Shown here: piece by piece, positions 1 through 5,900 of the stretch
How the letters are laid out: each line of letters opens with the position of its first letter
How positions within the stretch are numbered: the stretch's first letter is position 1
DNA from: Chloroflexota bacterium
GTDB lineage: Bacteria > Chloroflexota > Anaerolineae > B4-G1
Length of the DNA stretch: 11,877 nt
Direction of reading: 5' to 3'
Assembly (NCBI GenBank): GCA_024232355.1
Contig: JAAEPW010001047.1
Span: forward strand, 1-11,877
Position numbers and translations under genes: made by a program
The notes under the pieces: generated by a model
The model's input: only the letters and a program-made list of their open reading frames with translations
What the model was told of the DNA's origin: nothing
The model's database searches: none

Positions 1-302
1 ATCGAACGAAATTTGTAAAAACGAAAAGTCTGAATTTCCCAGATTGGTTGTCCATACCTGGACTGCCGTCGCCTGGCCCCAACCCTTACCAGGACAAAAA
101 AAATAGGGCCGGGTGAGTCCAGTTTAATCAGAATGGCAATAAGCGCTATCAGCGGTATCAGCAACAGAAGCAGTAAAGTTGCTATAGTTACATCCAAAAA
201 ACGCTTAAAATAAAAGTAGGCCGTATCATCTTCACCGCCAGTTAGTGCTTTTACCGGTTGATAAGACAGTTGCCAGGTTGTAGTCTGTTCTAAATTAATC
301 AT
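1..302 (-). CDS. Polyprenyl-phosphate sugar phosphotransferase (bacterial sugar transferase), 5' part only
   Basis: The first 100 codons of a gene that continues past the left edge. The enzyme family transfers a sugar-1-phosphate from a nucleotide sugar to undecaprenyl phosphate on the inner membrane, the first step of exopolysaccharide or O-antigen assembly. Visible family marks, in order: KRFLDV at residues 33-38, a hydrophobic membrane segment at about 38-59, the signature LDSPGPIFF at 61-69, RVG at 73-75 and YKFRS at 96-100. The N-terminus is short, with no block of four extra membrane helices, so it resembles the compact ExoY/RfbP-type enzymes rather than full-length WcaJ. The start ATG (302-300) is preceded by GAGGAG at 309-314 with a 6-nt spacer. 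It lies 113 nt downstream of the tyrosine-kinase gene on the same strand, which supports a polysaccharide operon. The sugar substrate cannot be told from this fragment. Confidence 0.93.
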   Translation of the reverse strand, partial: MINLEQTTTWQLSYQPVKALTGGEDDTAYFYFKRFLDVTIATLLLLLLIPLIALIAILIKLDSPGPIFFVLVRVGARRRQSRYGQPIWEIQTFRFYKFRS

Positions 303-354
303 TTTTATCTCCTCATATCACTTGTTTGGGCAGGGAGTTGTTTACCCCTCCCAA

Positions 355-378
355 CCTCCCCCCGAATCGGGCGGGAGG
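355..378. repeat. GC-rich hairpin between the kinase and sugar-transferase genes
   Basis: CCTCCC (355-360) pairs with GGGAGG (373-378), and inside it CCC with GGG, with one bulged C at 372 and a small loop. There is no T-run after the stem in the direction of transcription, so it is not a standard intrinsic terminator. A second short pairing (GGGAG near 333 with CTCCC near 348) is possible next to it. The likely role is an intercistronic stem affecting mRNA stability or readthrough into the sugar-transferase gene; this is inference. Confidence 0.4.
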
Positions 379-415
379 CTTTAAAAGTCACCCCAAGCCG
401 TTTTTGGACAACTCC

Positions 416-1699
416 TTAGTCATCCCGGTAGTAATAGCCGTAACGGCTATCTGGGCCTGATTTGTTTACGGCCAAACTTATTGATTTAGCCCGGCTAAGG
501 GTCAATTGCCGGCAGACCGCTTCCAAATCTTCTTGCCGTATTTGAGCCTGTCCAACTACTAATAAAACGTGGTCAGCAGTCGGCACAATTACAGCCGCGT
601 CAATCACCGCTAAAAGGGCCGATGTATCCAGCAAAACCACCTCAAACTGTTGTCTTAGTTGCTCTATTAAGGCCGTCATCTCTGGCGAAGCCAGTAACTC
701 GGCTGGATTAGATGGCCGTGGTCCACTGGTCAAAACTTTAACCCCCGCCTTGCTGTTTTGCATTGCCTCAGCCAGTTTTGCCTTTTGTTCCAGCAGAGTG
801 CTCAAGCCCATTTGGTTAGACAGCTTGAAAACTTTGTGGAGCGTCGGTCGCCGCAGGTCGCTGTCCACCACAACCACACTTTGTCCCGCTTGAGCGATAG
901 CCAGAGCCAGGTTGGCCGTTGTAGTTGATTTTCCCTCGCCCGGCTCGGCGCTTGTGACCAATATGGTTTGTACCCCTTCTTGGTTGGAAGCAAAGATATT
1001 GGTTCGCAAGCGACGAAAGGCCTCCCCCTGAGCAGAATTACCATTCATAAAGGCCGCTTGTCCCTTTTTAACAGAGGGGATTAGAGCCAGGACAGGTAGT
1101 TTGGATACAGTCTCGATTTGCTGACTGGTGTACAACCTGGTGTCCAGATTCTCAAATAGGAAGGCCAGACCTAAACCACCCGTTATACCAAGCACCGCCC
1201 CCAGAACAAGGTAAAGCACTGTGTCCGGCCCGGTGGGAGAGTTGGGCGTCGTGGCCGGATCGATTAGAGAAATTGTAAAGCTTCGCCCAATCTTGGTCTT
1301 TTTGTTTTCGGCGATTAAAATTTCTGCCAGGGTATTGGCTACTTCTGCCAGCATATGTGGACTGTCGCCTGTAACTACAATCTGCATCAACTCGCTATCA
1401 GCCGGAAATTCCACCTTGATTTTGGGCCAGTCGTCAAGGCCCAATTGCTCCTCTACTTGTGTTTGGACGGGGCCACTGGTAACAATGGCCGGATAAGTAT
1501 TCATCAGTCGCTGGGAGTACAGCAGATCCCCATAACTAACCGAACTCCCATTAGCCGCTACTCGCAATGTTGTTGTTGTAGTGTATTTAGGCGTTATCGC
1601 CATGGTTCCAATGGCAGCCACAATCACCGTCCCAATTGTTGTGATCGCAATTATCCACTTTCGTCGCCACAGGATTGCCAAATAGGCGCTAATTTCCAT
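416..1699 (-). CDS. Fused Wzz chain-length protein / bacterial tyrosine kinase (BY-kinase)
   Basis: A 427-residue inner-membrane protein that controls polysaccharide chain length and export by ATP-dependent tyrosine autophosphorylation. Residues 1-182 are the Wzz part: membrane helix at about 15-36, a short outside loop, a Pro-rich stretch at 148-158 (PATTPNSPTGP) and a second helix at about 161-182. The kinase part follows: EAFRRLRTN at 226-234, Walker A SAEPGEGKST at 250-259, Walker A' VVVVDSDLRRP at 275-285 and Walker B VVLLD at 354-358. The C-terminus carries a tyrosine cluster (Y420, Y422-424) typical of the autophosphorylation tail. Walker B is slightly odd: the usual DxPP is DTSA here. 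The outside loop (about 125 residues) is short, closer to Gram-positive CpsC than to Wzc, but adaptor and kinase are fused. ATG at 1699 lies 21 nt after the upstream stop, with a weak GAAAGAG (1711-1717) before it. Part of the operon with the genes at 1721-2065 and 1-302. Confidence 0.95.
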   Translation of the reverse strand: MEISAYLAILWRRKWIIAITTIGTVIVAAIGTMAITPKYTTTTTLRVAANGSSVSYGDLLYSQRLMNTYPAIVTSGPVQTQVEEQLGLDDWPKIKVEFPADSELMQIVVTGDSPHMLAEVANTLAEILIAENKKTKIGRSFTISLIDPATTPNSPTGPDTVLYLVLGAVLGITGGLGLAFLFENLDTRLYTSQQIETVSKLPVLALIPSVKKGQAAFMNGNSAQGEAFRRLRTNIFASNQEGVQTILVTSAEPGEGKSTTTANLALAIAQAGQSVVVVDSDLRRPTLHKVFKLSNQMGLSTLLEQKAKLAEAMQNSKAGVKVLTSGPRPSNPAELLASPEMTALIEQLRQQFEVVLLDTSALLAVIDAAVIVPTADHVLLVVGQAQIRQEDLEAVCRQLTLSRAKSISLAVNKSGPDSRYGYYYRDD

Positions 1700-1720
1700 T
1701 GGAATTTCTACTCTTTCACG

Positions 1721-2065
1721 TTACAGAATCACAACTTGCTTTAGCAACCGGACCATATCTTCTGCGCCCGAAATCGGAAACTTACGCCCGGTCAGAAACG
1801 TGCCCTGGCCGGTTTGGGCATCCAGTTCCACCAGGGGCAAGCCCCGGCTCAACAAGGCCAGGACCAGGTCGCCGTGAGCGTCGTTTTGCTCTACCACAAC
1901 CATATCCGGTTCCAGAGCCGCAATGCGCTCCACTACACCCGGCAGGTGGGGGTGGAAGTGAATGACCTCCAGCCCCGGCCAGGCGGCTAAACCGGCCTCG
2001 ATGGCCGACAGAAAAATAGATGTGCCGCAGATGATGATGCGCTGCCTGTTGTTGTTTGCTTGCAT
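1721..2065 (-). CDS. Small receiver-like (CheY-like) hypothetical protein, probable first gene of the polysaccharide operon
   Basis: A 114-residue soluble protein that I do not recognise as a named family. The pattern resembles a response-regulator receiver: a first beta strand RIIICG at about 9-14, a helix with GLAAWPGLEVI at 25-35, a helix with ERIAALEPD at 46-54, then strand DMVVVEQND at 54-62, and PISG at about 97-100 followed by a final helix. In true receivers the acidic residue at the end of the third strand is the phosphorylated Asp; here that place holds Glu59, and the paired acidic residues near the N-terminus are absent (ICGTS). If it is a receiver it is probably not phosphorylated. 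There is no DNA-binding domain. Its stop is 21 nt from the tyrosine-kinase start, so the two are probably co-transcribed. The SD before ATG 2065 is weak (GGAATAAC, more than 5 nt upstream). The receiver assignment is an inference from pattern only. Confidence 0.72.
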   Translation of the reverse strand: MQANNNRQRIIICGTSIFLSAIEAGLAAWPGLEVIHFHPHLPGVVERIAALEPDMVVVEQNDAHGDLVLALLSRGLPLVELDAQTGQGTFLTGRKFPISGAEDMVRLLKQVVIL

Positions 2066-2120
2066 AGTTCAAGTTATTCCATTGCTAATTGCGTATTTTT
2101 CATTTTCGTTTCGGCCAGGT

Positions 2121-2146
2121 AGCGATGGCATCTCTATGCCATTGCT
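2121..2146. repeat. 11-bp inverted repeat in the leader of the polysaccharide operon
   Basis: AGCGATGGCAT (2121-2131) pairs with ATGCCATTGCT (2136-2146) around a 4-nt CTCT loop; the only non-Watson-Crick pair is one G-T. It lies 56 nt before the ATG at 2065 and downstream of the promoter candidate, so it would be in the 5' untranslated RNA. It could be an mRNA leader hairpin, a protein-binding operator or a dispersed repeat; sequence alone does not decide. Confidence 0.6.
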
Positions 2147-2191
2147 GGCTACATTTGGTCGAAACAACGATCATCGCCTTCTTTGAGTATC

Positions 2192-2220
2192 AGTTTATCA
2201 AAAAATAACCACGCTGTCAC
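2192..2220 (-). promoter_or_regulatory. Candidate sigma70-type promoter for the polysaccharide operon
   Basis: On the minus strand a -35-like GTGACA (2215-2220, 5 of 6 to TTGACA) is followed after exactly 17 nt by TAAACT (2192-2197, 4 of 6 to TATAAT). Transcription would begin near 2185 and give a leader of about 120 nt before the receiver-like gene at 2065. The -35 box overlaps the end of an AAAGTATAGT repeat, which suggests regulation at this point. Confidence 0.45.
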
Positions 2221-2273
2221 TATACTTTGGGGACAGGAAAAGTATAGTCTCCCAGCGGGGGAGACTATACTTT
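2219..2273. repeat. Three alternating copies of the 10-mer ACTATACTTT / AAAGTATAGT
   Basis: Copies are at 2219-2228 (plus), 2239-2248 (reverse) and 2264-2273 (plus). The middle copy can pair with either neighbour, giving two mutually exclusive stems in RNA. The copy at 2219-2228 overlaps the candidate -35 box. Spacing between neighbouring copies is 10 and 15 nt. The array could be a set of operator sites for a dimeric regulator or an attenuator-like RNA switch for transcripts entering from upstream. Confidence 0.6.
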
Positions 2274-2275
2274 TC
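2237..2275 (-). terminator. Perfect 17-bp hairpin with A-rich and T-rich arms, candidate terminator
   Basis: GAAAAGTATAGTCTCCC (2237-2253) and GGGAGACTATACTTTTC (2259-2275) are perfect complements around a 5-nt loop. Because the outer arms are A4 and T4, the stem could end transcripts from either side, like bidirectional intrinsic terminators; there is no longer T-run beyond it. It could separate RHS transcription from the polysaccharide operon. It may instead be part of the regulatory repeat array that it overlaps. Confidence 0.45.
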
Positions 2276-2358
2276 TAACTTTATTCTAATAGATTATAAC
2301 TAAATTCTAATGTATGACTCCCCTGAAAAAAGGATCTTGTCTAGCAGTGGGGCAAACA

Positions 2359-2497
2359 GGCTAAAAACCAGGTTTTTGCTGCTACCTCAGCTTCGCGCGA
2401 GGTAGCAGCAGGCTTACATTTCCTAATATCACCCCATTGCTAGTTAAAATTGACTCGCTATCCCTATCAACTTTTCAAAAACCTGGTTTTTTCAGCC
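2359..2497. repeat. Inverted-repeat pair (AAAAACCAGGTTTTT type), 139-bp MITE-like unit
   Basis: The left arm GGCTAAAAACCAGGTTTTTG (2359-2378) matches the reverse complement of the right arm (2476-2497) except for a two-base insertion. Each arm is itself a near-palindrome (AAAAACC-x-GGTTTTT). Between them lie a 12-bp hairpin and AT-rich DNA with no ORF. I see no clear target-site duplication. It could be a small non-autonomous element or a pair of dispersed intergenic repeats. Confidence 0.5.
2377..2410. repeat. 12-bp perfect hairpin
   Basis: TGCTGCTACCTC (2377-2388) pairs perfectly with GAGGTAGCAGCA (2399-2410) around a 10-nt GC-rich loop. In the minus-strand RNA it is followed by A residues, not U, and in the plus-strand RNA no U-run follows, so it is not a standard terminator. 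It sits inside the inverted-repeat unit at 2359-2497. Confidence 0.6.
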
Positions 2498-2543
2498 CAC
2501 TCATGTATTCTCTTTTTTAGATCGGTACAGTCTCTACTTCACG

Positions 2544-2601
2544 CTCCGTTTGGAGGGGACCAGTTGGAGACACGGGTTACGCCGCTCGCCAACTGGCCCC
2601 C
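2544..2601. repeat. Adjacent hairpins just downstream of the RHS stop codon
   Basis: A small stem CTCC-GTTT-GGAG (2544-2555) touches a larger stem in which GGGGACCAGTTGG (2555-2567) pairs with CCAACTGGCCCCC (2589-2601) with one mismatch around a 21-nt loop. It begins 48 nt after the end of the RHS gene in the direction of transcription. No U-run follows, so it may be an mRNA 3' stability or Rho-related structure, or a dispersed repeat, rather than an intrinsic terminator. Confidence 0.5.
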
Positions 2602-2648
2602 CTACTTGTTCCAGGCCAGGTTACTGATTCCACCTGCCGTTACGGGTT

Positions 2649-2981
2649 TCATTTTTTCGCCCGCTTGAAGAACGTCTTGATCTTACTCGTATCCACGCCA
2701 AACAGTTTGACGTTCTTGAGCTTCAAGCCGTCGGAGGTCGGCTTAAGGTTGATCTCCACCACGGGCGGGGCCGAGAGGGTGGCGAACGCCTCGAATTTTG
2801 ACTTTTTCGAATCCGTCGAATTCGCAGGAGTCTGGGTGTCCAGTCGTGATGCATTCTCGGACGCCTGGTCGCCGGCCTTTTGTTGGACTAAAGCCTTGAT
2901 TACGCGCCCTTTGGGCTGGTCGAGTGACCCGTTTGGCTGAGAAAGCGACCCCTGACGATCTTTCTGCACGTCATCCCCGTC
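2649..2981 (-). other. Variable C-terminal tail of the RHS protein (putative cargo)
   Basis: Residues 2690-2799, after the RHS core. In RHS and TcC families this part is released inside the shell and is often a toxin. Here it is polar and low in complexity at first, with a small tandem repeat (GSLSQPN / GSLDQPK), Gln/Asp/Ser-rich linkers and then a strand-like PPVVEINLKP. The last 28 residues (from SDGLKLKNVKLF to FFKRAKK) contain nine Lys/Arg. I recognise no nuclease, deaminase or ADP-ribosyltransferase motif. It may be a small unknown effector, a degraded toxin or a non-toxic surface anchor. Confidence 0.6.
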
Positions 2982-5900
2982 AAGGCCGTCGCGGTCGACC
3001 AACCGGAGGGGATTGTTTTCAGCGTAGCTATAAGCCGTAAGTAAGGCCGGATCGCCTAACACTACCCGCGGCGACCGCACCAGTATTGGATCGGGACTGT
3101 AGAACAGTTGCTCTCGCGGTTCGTACCAGCGCGCCCCAAAGTTGTAAAGCTCGCGGAACTCATCGTAGTAGCCGCCAGCGTAGAGATAGGGCGTCCGGTG
3201 AATGTCGCCGTGTTCCAGCACCCAGGTTTCTCCGCCGGGGAAGTACTGCACGTACTCAAACACATGTCCGTTTGGATCGGTCACGAGGTCGGTACTGCCA
3301 AGCAGATTCTTATGGAGGAAGTACAGCATATGCTCAAATACGTCGTTGGGCATCTGCCGCTTCGTCGCAATCCGGTCGGCGCCGGCCCAGAAGTGCTTCC
3401 AGGCCACGCTTCCGTTGCGCACCGGGTAGAAACGGTTGACAAACGATGTCTCACCAGAAGGCCCGCGTTCGATGGCCAGCCTATCTTCATCATCATAAGT
3501 GTAGCGCGTCGTGCTGCCCTGATTGGCTACGCTGGTGACGCGGTCCTCTGCATCCCAGGTTACGGTGCGGTTTTGGCCGCTGTTATCATCGGTCCAGCCG
3601 GTCAGATTTCCACTGGCGTCGTACGTGTACGACTGGTGGCCGATATGGGTTGGTTGATGCGGGGCAGCATTGTAGTCATACAATTGGTCGTAGGTCGTCT
3701 TGTGCTGCTCTATGCCCTTTTTCGGGTTATTGAACACCCTGTCGGTCTGGCTCTTCTGGATGATGTTGCCGAGATTGTCGTAGGCCAGGTCGAAGGTGTA
3801 ATCCCGGTGCTTTCTAGGCGCGAAGTTGTAGGTCCCATCCGCAGAAATTAGCTGGTAGAGGTCGTCGTAGACAAAAGTCTGCTGGCTTGTGCCGCCCATC
3901 AAATTCGGTTTCGGCGCCGGAGCTTCATTGTCGGCGGTCAGCACGTTGCCCACGAGATCGTAGGTGTAGGTGATATCCTGCACCGGCCGGCCCGGCGCGT
4001 CGGTGGTGATGTGGTTCAGGCGTCGGGTTTGCGAGTCGTAGCTGGTTTCCGTTTCGACGCCGTTACCCGTTTTCTGGAAGCGGCGGGCGAGGAACTTGTC
4101 GTACTCCTGCCGCAGGATGTAGGGATAGGCGACGCCGGCCTTGTTGCCGGCTACGGAGGCGTTTAGCCCGCCAGAGTCGTAACCATAAGAAACAAGTTCT
4201 CCGTCCGGATAGGTGACTGTCTTGGGGCGGCCCCAGGTTTCAAAGGCGAATGATGTGGTCCAGGTTAGCCGTTCCTCGGTATTGTCATTGAGGTTATGGA
4301 CGAGCATGGTGGTGGTCTCTTTAGTCACTTCGCCCAACAGGCCAAACTCCCGGAACTGTTCTCTAGCGCCATCCAGGACGCAGACAATACGGCCTACGCC
4401 GTTGTGGGAGGCGCCGGTTCCGCCATACTCATAGGTTACGCTGGGCGTGCCATCCGAGTAAGAGATGCCCTCCAGCCGGTTGAAGTCATAGGCGTAACTA
4501 ATTTGCCCACCGGCAGCACGCAAATTCGGCGTCACTTTGGCGATTACCTGGGAGGCGGGGTCATAGAAAAGTTCGACCCGGCCGCCATCCGGCGTCGTGG
4601 TTGCGGTACGGCGACCCAGCCGGTCATACTCGTGTGTGGTCACGTTCCCGTCAGGATCGACCACCTGGACCAACTGTTGTAGCGGGTCGTATATGTAGCT
4701 CGTCTGGAGTGTTTCCACTGGCCCCACTAATCTTGTTATACCGGTTGCTGGTTGCTGCTTCTTCGCTGCTGCACTGTCAGAATCTGCAACAATCAAGGGC
4801 AAGTACGTTGTATGCGTCGAGTCGCTTTCTACTGCAGCCACCATTGTAGACGTTTGCACCGGAGTTCTGCTGGTATTGCGGTTGGTCGAGATATTGAGTG
4901 TGCTGGTCTCGTGGTCGACCGAGATGGCGAGCAAATTGTCTCGGATGTCGATGTACGAACGCCGGACATTGCCCTCCGGGTCGGTGCGCGTGTTCAGGAA
5001 CATGGTCACGCCGCCGAATTGGGCGAAACCGTAAGAGGTGGCGGTGGTTGAGCCATCGGGGGCGGTGATTTTGGTGACGCGGTCTTGGATATCCCACGAG
5101 GTCAGCGTCGGGGGGGCATCAGTGTCGGCATTGGTATTGTAGGTACCTATAGTGCCCAGCGGCTCCTCAATCGGATACCACTCCTTGACGGCGCGGCCCA
5201 AAGCATCGAACTCAACGGCCCCGCCGACTATCATCACGTCCTCAGCAGGCGTGTCAGGGCCACGGAAGACGGTGGCGTCCTGCTTGGTTTGCGTCTCCCG
5301 CCCGATCCCGTCGAGGAAGCTGACCGTGTCGATTGTATCTGGTGTACCTATTGAATGGAACACATCGTAATGTTGGGCTATGGCGTAGGCGTAGTCGTCG
5401 TCCGTTGGGTAATACTCGAAGGTGACGCTGGCGTAGCCGCTTGATTTTTCGTAAGGCCCGGTTATCGATGCCAGACGGCCCTGCAAGTCATAAGTGTAAG
5501 AGGTAGTCTGCCCGTTGGCATCGGTTTGGGAGGCGATTTGGCCGGTGGGGTTGTGATAGGTGGCTTCGCCGACCAGACCAAAGCTGTCTGTGACCTTGGC
5601 GACGTCGGTGCGACGGTCTTCGTCGTAGACGTAGTTGACCTGGTATCGCTGCCCATTTTCATTTTCGGGGTAGGTGATTTGGTCGTAGTTGCCCCAGTCG
5701 TCAAAGTCAAAGTCGGTCTGGGCAATAACGCCGTTCCCGGTGTCCTGGTACAAGGTGGTGATGACGCCGTTATCGCACATCTCATTGCCGTCGTTCTCTG
5801 CCGAGCGAGAGCGCAAGACGGTACCGCTGCCATCTTCTACGACAAAGGTTTGCGGGATGGATACCCAGGAAGCCGGGCAGTTGGTGTAGGTGGTGTAGGC

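Larger units (their letters stand above)
2066..2648. other. 583-base intergenic region rich in palindromes
   Basis: No convincing gene is visible in either strand; the short plus-strand frames have no family features. The stretch separates the RHS gene from the polysaccharide operon. From high to low coordinate it holds a GC-rich double hairpin (2544-2601), an inverted-repeat pair of AAAAACCAGGTTTTT type with a 12-bp hairpin inside (2359-2497), an AT-rich stretch with repeated TTCTAA and a minus-strand TATAAT at 2293-2298, a perfect 17-bp hairpin (2237-2275), a promoter candidate (2192-2220) and an 11-bp hairpin (2121-2146). The items are annotated separately. Confidence 0.8.

Noticed and set aside
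2121..2601. CRISPR array or attI/integron-like site, because of repeated palindromes
   Set aside because: The palindromes differ from one another, are irregularly spaced and have no uniform spacers, cas genes or integrase nearby.
2450..2668. 72-codon plus-strand frame in the intergenic region, possible immunity gene
   Set aside because: It runs through the hairpins at 2477-2491 and 2544-2601, has no SD and is convergent to the RHS gene, unlike usual immunity genes.
3108..3851. 247-codon plus-strand frame antisense to the RHS gene
   Set aside because: It lies entirely opposite well-conserved RHS core and YD-repeat sequence, has no recognisable domain, and such frames are common antisense to GC-rich repetitive genes.
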